64,000 nucleotides of DNA from Alkalitalea saponilacus (GTDB taxonomy: Bacteria; Bacteroidota; Bacteroidia; Bacteroidales; Marinilabiliaceae): assembly GCF_900168165.1 (NCBI RefSeq), contig NZ_FUYV01000002.1, forward strand, positions 1-64,000, read 5' to 3'. The notes beneath the pieces were generated by a model. The model saw nothing but the letters and a program-made list of their open reading frames with translations, did not search any database and was not told the DNA's origin. A program made the translations under genes and the position numbers. Positions 17,274 through 26,151 of the stretch are shown piece by piece. Positions within the stretch are counted from its first letter, which is position 1. Each line of letters opens with the position of its first letter.

Positions 17274-20200
17274 ATGACAAACTTGATACCCAGAAATTGT
17301 TTACTATTGCTATCTTTTCTCCTAATGGCTGGCATAGGAATTATGCAGGCTCAGGGATTTGAAGATTTTGAAAATCACAACATCCCTGATGGAGGAACCT
17401 ATAGAGATGGTTTTTTTGTTGGGAATAATGGTATAACTTGGAATTATTATCATGTTACTGGCGAGCAGACTTACCCTATTGATGGGAAAGGTGTTTTGCT
17501 AAGAAGATCTGGTGAAAACAGCCGAATCGTTTCATCAACAATCACTGGTGGAATTGGAAATTTCTCAGTCCAAATGAGAAAAGCGTTTACATCAACCGGT
17601 GATCGTCAAATTGAGTTGGTCATCAATGGTGAACCTATTGCACAGTCGCAGGCATTTGGCAGTGCCTCAGGAGCTGATGAAACCATTCACACGTTTTCTG
17701 TAGATAATATTAATATAGATGGTGATATTACAATTGAAATAAGGCATATAACTGGTGGAACACAAAACAGGCAGTTAGTCATCGACAACCTAACCTGGAC
17801 AGCCTTCGACCCCGATGCTCCACAAGCAGTGGCCAACCCAGCCTTTTCTCCGGCATCAGGTAATCTGTTTGAACCCACAGAAGTCTCAATTACCACCACA
17901 ACCACCGATGCTGACATCTACTACAAAACATTGGAAGAGGGAGACTGGATTCTTTACGAAGAGGCCATTATGGTTTCTGAAACCACCACCATTTGGGCGT
18001 ATGCAGAAAAAGACGAAATGGAGGACAGCGATGTTGTTAGCGCTACTTACACCTTCCCCATTGAAGTTGCCAGCATTGCTGAACTTAGAAAGGTTGAAAG
18101 AAACAACAACTTCTACACCATTTCAGGAGAGGTTGTCATTACATACTTTACCGAAAATAGCCGAAACCAGGTTTATATTCAGGACAAGGATGGCAGCGAT
18201 GCTCTACTTATTGATGACAACAGTATAAACATCACCACTGAATATGAGTTGTATGACGGCATTGCAGGCCTTACAGGCCAAATCACCGGTTTCCGAAATA
18301 TGATGCAGTTTGTACCTTCTGTTGATCCGGGAAGTGCTGCCTCACAAAACAATGAGATGACTCCCCAAACGTTATCAATTGATGATTTGAAAACATCTTT
18401 CACCAATGACACCGCCGATTATCAGGGGCAACTGGTAAAAATGGAAAATGTACTTATCATTTCCGAAGCCACAGAATTCTCACAAGGAGGAGCTTATCAA
18501 CTGCGTGACTTACATGGCAACACCCTGACCATGCGCACCCCATACCCCGATAAAGATTATCTTGATGAACCCATCCCCGACAGTTGGCAAAATCTGACAG
18601 GTGTCATTCTTCAGGAAGACGATCTGGTCATTTTTATCCCGAGGTTTTTAAGTGATTTTGAGGAATCTGATATCAATGATAATCTTGCAGCCATACCGGT
18701 AATTGATCCGGCCGGAGGTTATTTTATTGAACCCATTGAAGTAAACATCACAACCGACACCGAAGATGGTACCATCTGGTATAATTTCACCGCACCCGAT
18801 GCAGACGAACCGGAATGGATTGAATACACCGGAGCCATAACCATTACTGAAACCACGCACATTTGGGCAAAAACTAAAAAAGACGGAATGAATGACAGTC
18901 CGCTCGCCCATGCATTTTTCGATTTCCCGGATCCTATGGTTGTGCCATTTATGACAACGTTCTCCATACAGGAAAACTGGGATTTGGTATCTGGTGCGAC
19001 CTCCTATGGCCTAAAACATTATGAAGAAGGAGGGTGGTACTTTACGGCTGAAAATTCAATACGTGATACAGACGTCACATTTGAGGAATCTAACTATTCT
19101 TTAAGAAACCGCGACGACTTAACCATCACAAACCTTTTACCAATAGATGGTCTTGGCGGTTTCAGGCTGTGGTTAAGAGAATGGAGAAATAATCCAAAAA
19201 GTGAACGTGAGGTACATTTGAGCGTTGACGGAGGAGAAAACTTTACACTTATTGAAGTTGTTGACGCTAACTGGGCTCCCAATGAAGATGACTTTCATCC
19301 TCTCACATACTATTTCCCTGATGGTGCTCAAAGTTTTTCAGCAGAACAAATTATTATTGTTTTTTATGGTGATACAGACAATAATAACCGAATGCGCGTA
19401 GGCGCCTTCGAAGCACTGGAAGAGAGCAATGTGGTTGCAACTCCGTCAATAACACCAAACGGAGGAGTACTTTTTGAGCCCACACCGGTTGCCATTGAAA
19501 CTTCAACTGCAGATGCCACCATTTGGTACAAAACAACAGAGGAAGGAGATTGGGTTCTATACGAAGAGGAGATTCTCGTATCGGAGAACGTAACTCTCTG
19601 GGCTTATGCCGAGAAGAATGAAATGGAGGACAGTGAAGTAGCTTCTGCCACTTTCACATTCCCAACAGAAGTCGCTTCTATTGCAGACCTCAGGAAAGTG
19701 GAGAGAAACAATGACTATTACAGAATTACAGGCGAAGTGGTATTTACCTTCTTTACCTCAAATCGTAATCAAAAGTACATACAGGATAAAGATGGTGAAG
19801 CAGCCATTTTAATTGATGATAACAGTGGTATTATTGCCGGCGATTATGATTTATACGACGGAATAACTGGCTTAACCGGGCAATTAACAGATTATGAAGG
19901 AATGCTACAGTTTGTTCCGGCAACAGATCCGGGTGAAGCCACCTCCACTGAGAACACAATCGTTCCGCAGGAAGTCACGTTGTTAACATTGATTACAGCA
20001 TTGACCAATGACACTTCCGACTATCAGGCCAGACTGGTAAGCGTCAAAGATCTGACCATCAACACCGAAGATCCGGTATTTGAAGCAGGCACCAGCTACG
20101 AACTTAAAGATGCGGAGGATTACACCCTAATCCTGCGTACAGCTTATGCAGATCTGGATTATATTGATATGGAGATTACGGATAAAAAATATCATATAAC

Positions 20201-20531
20201 CGGCGTAATTTTACAGTTCAGAGATGACATACAATTGGTCCCACGAGCCTGGGCTGATTTTGAAGAGGTGATAGAATCAGGGTTTAACTCAGCCGAAGCA
20301 AAAGGCTATAGTCTTTCACCAAACCCGACCCAGAATGTTTTAATAATTCAATCTCCGGATGTTATGGCATCCATTAAACTTTACAACATTTCAGGATCAT
20401 TAGTAAGATCAGCTATTGTAAATTCATCAAGCCATAGCTTAAATGTGAGTGATTTGCCAAATGGTGTTTACCTGATAAAAATTACCGACATTGATGGTGA
20501 AGTAGTGATGAGCAGAATCATAAAAAAATAG
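17274..20531 (+). CDS. T9SS-exported multidomain protein (long paralog)
   Basis: Predicted surface or secreted protein of 1085 residues with an N-terminal signal (CLLLLSFLLMAGIGIMQAQ). Modules in order: binding-like beta-sandwich (about 28-180); chitobiase-C-type domain 1 (FSPASGNLFEPTEVSI ... WAYAEKDEMEDSD); OB-like domain 1 (YTISGEVVITYFTENSRNQ); chitobiase-C-type domain 2 (PAGGYFIEPIEVNI); a second beta-sandwich (about 565-710); chitobiase-C-type domain 3 (PNGGVLFEPTPVAI); OB-like domain 2; and a T9SS tail (SLSPNPTQNVLI ... SRIIKK). No enzyme motif was found. It reads as an internally duplicated version of the preceding gene, perhaps a polysaccharide- or nucleic-acid-binding adhesin. Confidence 0.8.
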   Translation: MTNLIPRNCLLLLSFLLMAGIGIMQAQGFEDFENHNIPDGGTYRDGFFVGNNGITWNYYHVTGEQTYPIDGKGVLLRRSGENSRIVSSTITGGIGNFSVQMRKAFTSTGDRQIELVINGEPIAQSQAFGSASGADETIHTFSVDNINIDGDITIEIRHITGGTQNRQLVIDNLTWTAFDPDAPQAVANPAFSPASGNLFEPTEVSITTTTTDADIYYKTLEEGDWILYEEAIMVSETTTIWAYAEKDEMEDSDVVSATYTFPIEVASIAELRKVERNNNFYTISGEVVITYFTENSRNQVYIQDKDGSDALLIDDNSINITTEYELYDGIAGLTGQITGFRNMMQFVPSVDPGSAASQNNEMTPQTLSIDDLKTSFTNDTADYQGQLVKMENVLIISEATEFSQGGAYQLRDLHGNTLTMRTPYPDKDYLDEPIPDSWQNLTGVILQEDDLVIFIPRFLSDFEESDINDNLAAIPVIDPAGGYFIEPIEVNITTDTEDGTIWYNFTAPDADEPEWIEYTGAITITETTHIWAKTKKDGMNDSPLAHAFFDFPDPMVVPFMTTFSIQENWDLVSGATSYGLKHYEEGGWYFTAENSIRDTDVTFEESNYSLRNRDDLTITNLLPIDGLGGFRLWLREWRNNPKSEREVHLSVDGGENFTLIEVVDANWAPNEDDFHPLTYYFPDGAQSFSAEQIIIVFYGDTDNNNRMRVGAFEALEESNVVATPSITPNGGVLFEPTPVAIETSTADATIWYKTTEEGDWVLYEEEILVSENVTLWAYAEKNEMEDSEVASATFTFPTEVASIADLRKVERNNDYYRITGEVVFTFFTSNRNQKYIQDKDGEAAILIDDNSGIIAGDYDLYDGITGLTGQLTDYEGMLQFVPATDPGEATSTENTIVPQEVTLLTLITALTNDTSDYQARLVSVKDLTINTEDPVFEAGTSYELKDAEDYTLILRTAYADLDYIDMEITDKKYHITGVILQFRDDIQLVPRAWADFEEVIESGFNSAEAKGYSLSPNPTQNVLIIQSPDVMASIKLYNISGSLVRSAIVNSSSHSLNVSDLPNGVYLIKITDIDGEVVMSRIIKK

Positions 20532-20555
20532 AATAACCAACTTTAATATGTAACA

Positions 20556-20587
20556 AAACAGGGTTGTCGTAAACGACAACCCTGTTT
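20556..20587 (+). terminator. Rho-independent terminator
   Basis: A perfect 14-bp stem, 20556-20569 (aaacagggttgtcg) with 20574-20587, closes a taaa loop and is followed by aattttg. It lies 25 bp after the long T9SS gene stop and just before the convergent small membrane protein gene, so it can end transcription from both sides. Confidence 0.85.
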
Positions 20588-20611
20588 AATTTTGTAATGG
20601 AAGATTCAACT

Positions 20612-20800
20612 TCATTTCCTCTTCCGTTCCTCCCGATCCTGAGAAGTGGCACAACTAATGCCGCGTTTGGTCAGTTCCTTATTCCCTCCAACGTGGGTGT
20701 TTACCATTCCTCCTTTTTTCTTTAAAAACACCCCCACAGACATTAAAATGGCTACCACAACCATTAACGCTATTGCCAACAATATCACTTTAAAAGTCAT
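20612..20800 (-). CDS. Small single-pass membrane protein
   Basis: A 62-residue protein with one N-terminal membrane helix (about residues 3-26, VILLAIALMVVVAILMSVGVF) and a short basic tail containing VGGNKELTKRGISCATSQ. Similar short proteins with an HVGxNKxLxKRGI-type tail recur in Bacteroidetes; no function is known to me. The single Cys and the K/R-rich end face the cytoplasm or periplasm depending on topology. It lies convergent to the T9SS gene and 27 bp downstream of the DUF2752 gene on the same strand. Confidence 0.6.
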   Translation of the reverse strand: MTFKVILLAIALMVVVAILMSVGVFLKKKGGMVNTHVGGNKELTKRGISCATSQDREERKRK

Positions 20801-20827
20801 AATTTAATATTTTAACAAGGTTGAAAC

Positions 20828-21271
20828 TCATAAACCATCCGCTGCAGCAAACCCTAAAACCAACATCAGCAACCAATTAGCCCCAAGAATAACCACAAAA
20901 ATAATAACAATCCTTGAGGAGATAAAAAACATCCGATTTTTTAAAAGGGATATAACAGAGATGGAGATCAGAAAAAACTGATAAATAATAAGAATCAACC
21001 ACAAAGGGTTTAGCATGAAACTGTTGCCATAATTACCTGCTAAAGCGTTACAAACCGCGCGGGAATAACCGCATGTAGGGCACGGGAAACCGGTCAGAGT
21101 GCGAAACAAACAACTTATACCATATTCTCCTGAACAGCTAATAAACGGGTACAGCAATGTTGCAGAGCACAAAACAACAATCAGAAAATATATGATTTTT
21201 CCTGTTATGGTTAGAAAACCATCTCTTTCCAGGACGCAAAATCTATCCAAGCCTGCTGCCACACCTAGCAC
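20828..21271 (-). CDS. DUF2752 membrane protein
   Basis: An approximately 147-residue membrane protein. The DUF2752 signature FPCPTCGYSRA lies in a loop between hydrophobic helices, and two further membrane segments follow (LWLILIIYQFFLISISVISL; IVIIFVVILGANWLLML). The function is unknown; the CPxCG pair suggests metal binding or redox activity. The start is uncertain: the longest frame begins with GTG at 21271, overlapping the upstream zinc-ribbon gene by 29 bp, and an internal TTG is possible. Coupled to that gene, it may form a small membrane module. A second DUF2752 gene lies at 34206-34499. Confidence 0.7.
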   Translation of the reverse strand: MLGVAAGLDRFCVLERDGFLTITGKIIYFLIVVLCSATLLYPFISCSGEYGISCLFRTLTGFPCPTCGYSRAVCNALAGNYGNSFMLNPLWLILIIYQFFLISISVISLLKNRMFFISSRIVIIFVVILGANWLLMLVLGFAAADGL

Positions 21272-21431
21272 ACTTTCTGATTTCCTCTTTTGTGCCTGAT
21301 GTTACAAATGGAATCCAACACAAAGGCAGACAGAAGAAAAGCAGCAAACCAAACAACACCCAACCGGTGGAAGATATTCTTCTTTCAAAAACAGGTATCC
21401 CTTCATGGCTACAAAAAGGGCATTTTAGCAT
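21243..21431 (-). CDS. LITAF-like zinc-ribbon membrane-inserted protein
   Basis: A 62-residue protein starting at ATG 21431 (MLKCPFCSHEG); the longer frame adds 20 unlikely residues. Two CxxC knuckles, CPFC near the start and CARC near the end, flank a hydrophobic run (GWVLFGLLLFFCLPLCWIPF). This is the arrangement of LITAF-type domains, in which a zinc site anchors a membrane-inserted amphipathic segment. Function in bacteria is unknown. It overlaps the DUF2752 gene, so the two are probably co-translated. Confidence 0.6.
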   Translation of the reverse strand: MLKCPFCSHEGIPVFERRISSTGWVLFGLLLFFCLPLCWIPFVTSGTKEEIRKCARCGSRLG

Positions 21432-21491
21432 AATAGAATGATACATAAGGGTAAGTAAATAAGGATTAATATCTTTTGACCATCTGGCCAA

Positions 21492-21825
21492 AGACAGTTG
21501 TCAAATATAATAAAAATAGCCAGAAAGCGATTTTTTTTGTTAAAAAAATCGTTTTCTGGCTATTTAACGTCATATTGATATAAGAAAAGCGACAGTCTGA
21601 AAACAGGAAACACTTAACTAACCAAAAATTTTATAGGTATCGCACAGAAAAAAATGCCTAAACAATAAACATGTTCGTCTCCACAAATACAACAGAGCTT
21701 TTGGTTAACGTCTTATTTCAGGCGTCCACTTTTCAATTATACACTAAATTATAAAACAGCCAAACTTTAGAATGCTTAAAAAGCATCAAAACTTTGACAA
21801 CGTTTCTCTTTGTTGATGGTCAAAG
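21492..21825. other. Intergenic region downstream of the ATPase operon
   Basis: About 330 bp between the LITAF-like gene and the end of the V-type ATPase operon. Besides the hairpin at 21514-21565 it is AT-rich with no open frame or RNA that I recognise. It probably holds the ATPase operon 3' end and the promoter of the small membrane-protein genes. Confidence 0.5.
21514..21565. terminator. Long hairpin terminator, functional in both directions
   Basis: Arms 21514-21537 and 21542-21565 pair over 24 bp with one G-T wobble (aaatagccagaaagcg on the left). The arms contain runs of T and A next to the loop. It lies after the V-type ATPase operon (minus strand, ending at 21826) and before the LITAF-like gene, so it can isolate the two units. 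Confidence 0.7.
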
Positions 21826-22281
21826 TTAAGCAACAGATTGACCAATAAGAAATGCAGCGGCCAAAGCAATGATTGAATACAGCTCAGGGAATACAGCCAA
21901 AACGATGGTTTTACCTCCAACATCATGACCTGAACTAACTGCTGCAATACCGTTGGCACAAATAGTCCCCTGGCCATAAGAAGAGAACAAACCAGCAACT
22001 CCAACAGCCATTCCGGCTCCTAAAACAGCAGCACCTTGCAACCAGGTTGGGTCAGTAAGTAGTCCAAAAAAATTACTCATTAAGAAATAACCGGCAAATC
22101 CATATAATCCCTGACTACCGGGCAAAGCCGTTAATAATAGAAAAGTTCCCAATCCATCAGGCTTCTTTTTCAATGCTCCAACAGCAGCACTTCCGGCAAT
22201 TGAACATCCAAATGCACTTCCTGTTCCGGCTAATCCAACCATTAAACCGATTCCGATGTAAGCTAATACAATAGGTTCCAT
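21826..22281 (-). CDS. atpK: V-type ATPase subunit K (membrane ring proteolipid)
   Basis: A 151-residue proteolipid with four membrane helices in two duplicated hairpins; it forms the rotor ring that carries ions. Residues equivalent to the Na+ site of Enterococcus hirae NtpK are retained: L53, S56 (Thr in NtpK) and Q57 in ALPGSQGLYGF, Q104 in YGQG, and the carboxylate E133 in VFPELYSI. The first hairpin has no carboxylate, so each protomer carries one ion. This supports Na+ rather than H+ coupling, by family analogy. It is the last gene of the ATPase operon, 32 bp after subunit I. Confidence 0.9.
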   Translation of the reverse strand: MEPIVLAYIGIGLMVGLAGTGSAFGCSIAGSAAVGALKKKPDGLGTFLLLTALPGSQGLYGFAGYFLMSNFFGLLTDPTWLQGAAVLGAGMAVGVAGLFSSYGQGTICANGIAAVSSGHDVGGKTIVLAVFPELYSIIALAAAFLIGQSVA

Positions 22282-22313
22282 TTTTTTTGTTTTAATTTGA
22301 AATCAACGATTAT

Positions 22314-24152
22314 TTATTCTACACTTTTTTCGGCAAAAGGCGCATAGGCCTTTCCGCCTCCGGTGAAACCGGCATTTTTATAAAACTCTACAAATGTCAA
22401 ACGAATGGGGTGGACAAAGGCACCCAACCCTGCCATAAATATGGTCATACTGTGCCCAATAACTAATACAAGAACCATCACAAGAGGACCTAAAATAATA
22501 TTATCAGGTTTCAAGCTAAATGCCAACTGGTTAAACACAAAACCAAGAATAGCACTGGAAATTCCCAGGGCAAACAGACGAATGTATGAAAGGACATCTC
22601 CAACTAACCCAGTAAGCATTCCGTAAACATCCCATAATCCGGCCAGAAAATTCATCAGAATATTTCTCTTGGGATTACTAAATAACAAAATCAAAGCTCC
22701 TGAACCTATAAGCACCCCATTCTGACTGTACGATGCAACTGTTTCATCAAATGCTCCTGTTATTTTTAGAACATACGTTACTCCACTTCCAATAAGCAAT
22801 ATGAGCCAACCAACAGTACTGTATGCATACCTAAAACTTCGTGCAATGGAAATATTTATGATCTTCAGCACCATTGCAAAAAGTATCTGAATCACACCCA
22901 GAGATAGTGCCAGATAGAACATGTAACTGGGATCAATCATATACTCTTTAAACCTCTCAAGCCATGCCACTTCCGCCTCCATCAGGTTGATTCCAAGGAA
23001 TGTTCCGGTAAAAACACCAAAAACCACCGTAGATAATCCCAACCATTGCGCCAGAGTAAGAATACGTCTGAATTTTACATCTTTTACTTTGGCATATTTT
23101 AACCAAAAGGCAATGGCGATAATCAACAAACCATAGCCGGCATCGCCCAACGCAAATCCAAAAAACAGCATGTAAAAAGGAGCAAAGAAAGGAACTAAGT
23201 CCAGCTCCTTGCTATTTGGCAACTCATACATGTTACCAATTGGCTCAAACAAGCGCGCAAAACGATTGTTTTTCAACAAGACAGGGACCTTTTCATCATC
23301 GCGGCTGTTTTTTGCCACATAAAGAATATTGTTCTTATCCAGATAGCTATTTAATTCATCGACTTTGGGTTTAGGCACCCACCCTTCAATTAACATCACC
23401 TGGTCTTCCACTTCTTTCTCAGTTTGATGCCAAGCATTGCTCTCGTCCAACTCTCCTTTCACAACTACAGAATGAGCTTCTAATGCATCCATGCAATGGG
23501 CAGCAATAAGATCCAGTTCAGAGTTAAATATTGCAATTTCCTTTTTAATCTCTTCCTGCTCCTTGCGAATTGCCCCTAAAGATTTATCGGGTAATTGTAA
23601 CTCCTCTGCTCCGGGAAGTTCAATGGGATTCTCAGTTCTATCCTCGCTCTTATCAATCATTAAAAAATAGCGATAATCTCCCTGATCACTGATTACCTGA
23701 ATAAAAAAATCATCCTCCCAGGCTGGCTTGTATTGCTTTGTGCGGCAAACCAAAAACCGGAAATAAACTCCCGAATTTTCAAGTTCCTGAACCCGATCAA
23801 TTGAGAAATCGCCCCAGGGCATTAACTGCTGAGCTTCTTTTTCAAGATGCCCCACCTGTTGATTCAACTGTTCGAGTTTACCTTCCACTTCCCGAATGCG
23901 ATTCAACACCTCATCCCCGCTCTTCAAAGCTGGTTTGTCTCCTTCCACATTCTTATCCTTAACCCTGTCGCGCATCTGACCAATGGTACGGGTCAGATCG
24001 GTGTGTGATCGAAAAAGTTCCTGCATTTTTGATGTAGGCTCCTTTCGCTTGGTTTCTATGTGTAACACGCCCAGGTGTTTCAAATCCTTTAGAAACGATT
24101 TATACTCGGCATGATATACCAGAAACGAATATTTAAGCATTGGTACTATCAT
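22314..24152 (-). CDS. atpI: V-type ATPase subunit I (stator/a-like subunit)
   Basis: A 612-residue membrane subunit that forms the ion half-channels next to the K ring and the stator link to the catalytic head. Residues 1-320 are soluble with coiled-coil segments (EVEGKLEQLNQQVGHLEKEAQQL); residues about 325-600 hold seven or so membrane helices. The conserved C-terminal region includes SYIRLFALGISSAILGFVFNQ, where the arginine contacts the ring carboxylate, and GHSMTIFMAGLGAFVHPIRL. The first codon overlaps the subunit D stop by 4 bp (translational coupling). Length is normal. Confidence 0.92.
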   Translation of the reverse strand: MIVPMLKYSFLVYHAEYKSFLKDLKHLGVLHIETKRKEPTSKMQELFRSHTDLTRTIGQMRDRVKDKNVEGDKPALKSGDEVLNRIREVEGKLEQLNQQVGHLEKEAQQLMPWGDFSIDRVQELENSGVYFRFLVCRTKQYKPAWEDDFFIQVISDQGDYRYFLMIDKSEDRTENPIELPGAEELQLPDKSLGAIRKEQEEIKKEIAIFNSELDLIAAHCMDALEAHSVVVKGELDESNAWHQTEKEVEDQVMLIEGWVPKPKVDELNSYLDKNNILYVAKNSRDDEKVPVLLKNNRFARLFEPIGNMYELPNSKELDLVPFFAPFYMLFFGFALGDAGYGLLIIAIAFWLKYAKVKDVKFRRILTLAQWLGLSTVVFGVFTGTFLGINLMEAEVAWLERFKEYMIDPSYMFYLALSLGVIQILFAMVLKIINISIARSFRYAYSTVGWLILLIGSGVTYVLKITGAFDETVASYSQNGVLIGSGALILLFSNPKRNILMNFLAGLWDVYGMLTGLVGDVLSYIRLFALGISSAILGFVFNQLAFSLKPDNIILGPLVMVLVLVIGHSMTIFMAGLGAFVHPIRLTFVEFYKNAGFTGGGKAYAPFAEKSVE

Positions 24153-24748
24153 AATTGCACCTCCTGTTCCTGACGGGTTTTAACAATCTTCTGCGCCGAT
24201 TTCGATAAGTTCTCCTCATCCTCCAGGAATCGTTTGATTTTTCTCATGGCATCCTCAAATCCCGGGATCTGAACCTTTTCATAAAGATTCACCTTTTGGG
24301 TGGTTTTCTTCCGTGCATGTTCAAGCAGTTCCATTTTTCGGAGCCACACCTCCCGGTTGATACTAATTTCGGCCAGTTTTCTCAGGATGTCAATCCCATC
24401 GGGAAACCAAACCGGTTTGTTAAAAGGATTATACGGGGCAATATCAAACCTCACCTCATCAAGCATAGGCGTCTGCACGCCGGCAATTTTCTTCGCCGAC
24501 AGAATTACGTCCTCAACCCTTAAAAGTGATGCATCAAACTCTCCCCATAGCCTTACCATGTCGTCGTAACGCCTTAGTTCCTGTTCCAGCTCCTTTTCAA
24601 GTTTAGCAGCCATGTCTCTGGCGCGCTTCACCTCGCTTCTCAAAGCCGACTCCTTGTTTTTAAGCGTTGGTAAAGCTCGCTGGCGCACCTTCAACTGCTT
24701 GTCAAGGGTTTGAAGCGATGTTTTATTATATTGAAATTTTATTGCCAT
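24149..24748 (-). CDS. atpD: V-type ATPase subunit D (central stalk)
   Basis: A 199-residue, largely alpha-helical protein forming the rotating central shaft that couples the A/B head to the membrane ring. The N-terminal half is a coiled coil rich in Lys, Arg and Glu (SEVKRARDMAAKLEKELEQE), and the C-terminal half another helix (FLEDEENLSKSAQKIVKTRQ), the two-helix design of subunit D. It lies 59 bp after subunit B and overlaps subunit I by 4 bp. Confidence 0.88.
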   Translation of the reverse strand: MAIKFQYNKTSLQTLDKQLKVRQRALPTLKNKESALRSEVKRARDMAAKLEKELEQELRRYDDMVRLWGEFDASLLRVEDVILSAKKIAGVQTPMLDEVRFDIAPYNPFNKPVWFPDGIDILRKLAEISINREVWLRKMELLEHARKKTTQKVNLYEKVQIPGFEDAMRKIKRFLEDEENLSKSAQKIVKTRQEQEVQL

Positions 24749-24807
24749 CTTTAAAAAAGATATTTAGAGTTTTAGATATTAGATGATTAGATAAATCAAT
24801 CGAACAT

Positions 24808-26127
24808 CTACTTCTGCCAATATTTTTCGGTAAACTCCCCTTTGATACCTACTTCAGCTTTATTAAAATGCTTAGAGAAAAGTTCCCATGAAATGTTAAG
24901 CATGGTATCGGTATCCACATTCACATCAATGGCCAGAAGTTTATCAGAATAAGACTTGGCAAACTCCAGAGTACGCTCGTCATAATCGGTAAGGTCGAAA
25001 CCATTTTCCAACTTCGTGCGGGCGTTGGCAGCATCTGCATACAAACGAATGGCAGCGTTCATCACTTGTGGGTGATCCTCGCGGGTCTGCTTTCCAATCA
25101 CCAACTGTTTCAATCGCGACAATGAGCGGAATGGGTCAACTATTACTTTACCAATATCAGTATCACGACGCAAGAACAGCTGTCCTTCGGTAATATAACC
25201 GGTATTATCTGGAATAGCATGTGTAATATCACCACCCGACAGGGTTGTTACTGCAATAATGGTAATGGAACCACCCGAAGGGAATTGAACCGCCTTTTCG
25301 TAGATACGGGCGAGGTCAGAATATAGAGATCCCGGCATACTGTCTTTCGATGGAATTTGATCCATACGGTTGGATACAATACTCAAAGCATCAGCAAAGA
25401 GCGTCATGTCCGTAAGAAGCACCAAAACACTCTCGTTTTTATCAACGGCAAAATACTCTGCTGCTGTAAGAGCCATATCCGGAACCAAGAGACGCTCCAC
25501 TGGCGGATCGTCAGTGGTATTAACAAAACTTACGATGCGATCCAGGGCTCCTGCATTTTCAAATATGTTTTTGAAAAAGAGGTAGTCATCGTTGGTCAAT
25601 CCCATACCACCAAGAATGATTTTATCAGCCTTAGCACGCAATGCCACACTTGCCATTACCTGATTATAAGGCTGGTCGGGGTCAGCAAAGAATGGGATCT
25701 TCTGTCCCGAAACAAGACTGTTATTGAGGTCGATACCGGCAATACCTGTAGCGATCAGCTGCGAAGGTTGCTTACGACGAACCGGATTTACCGATGGACT
25801 ACCAATGTCCCGAACTTCGCCCTCAACATGTGGCCCTCCATCAATGGGATCTCCATAGGCGTTAAAAAAACGCCCGCCCAAATCATCGCTAACCTTTAGC
25901 TGAGGTGGACGTCCCATGAATGTAACCTCCGCATTAGTAGGAATTCCTTCAGTTCCGGAAAACACCTGCAATGTTACCTCGTCGCCCATCAACTTTACCA
26001 CCTGCGCCATCCGGCCGTGAACGGTGGCTATTTCATCATAGCCAACATCAGCCGCGTTCAGTGTTACTGTTGCCTTGGTGATGTTGTTCAGTTTGGTATA
26101 TATTTTTTGAAATGCCTGACTTTCCAT
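24808..26127 (-). CDS. atpB: V-type ATPase subunit B
   Basis: A 439-residue non-catalytic nucleotide-binding subunit of the hexameric head. It has the family segments GRFFNAYGDPIDGGP, ATGIAGIDLNNSLVSGQKIPFFAD and IPDNTGYITEGQLFLRRD. It lacks a Walker A loop, as B subunits do. The length is close to that of bacterial V/A-type B subunits. It lies 24 bp after subunit A and partners it in alternating A3B3 rings. Confidence 0.95.
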   Translation of the reverse strand: MESQAFQKIYTKLNNITKATVTLNAADVGYDEIATVHGRMAQVVKLMGDEVTLQVFSGTEGIPTNAEVTFMGRPPQLKVSDDLGGRFFNAYGDPIDGGPHVEGEVRDIGSPSVNPVRRKQPSQLIATGIAGIDLNNSLVSGQKIPFFADPDQPYNQVMASVALRAKADKIILGGMGLTNDDYLFFKNIFENAGALDRIVSFVNTTDDPPVERLLVPDMALTAAEYFAVDKNESVLVLLTDMTLFADALSIVSNRMDQIPSKDSMPGSLYSDLARIYEKAVQFPSGGSITIIAVTTLSGGDITHAIPDNTGYITEGQLFLRRDTDIGKVIVDPFRSLSRLKQLVIGKQTREDHPQVMNAAIRLYADAANARTKLENGFDLTDYDERTLEFAKSYSDKLLAIDVNVDTDTMLNISWELFSKHFNKAEVGIKGEFTEKYWQK

Positions 26128-26151
26128 TATAAATAATTTTCAGGTTACAAA

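Noticed and set aside
25357-25899. 180-codon plus-strand frame opposite ATPase subunit B
   Set aside because: Antisense shadow of a highly conserved gene in a coherent operon; composition is not protein-like.
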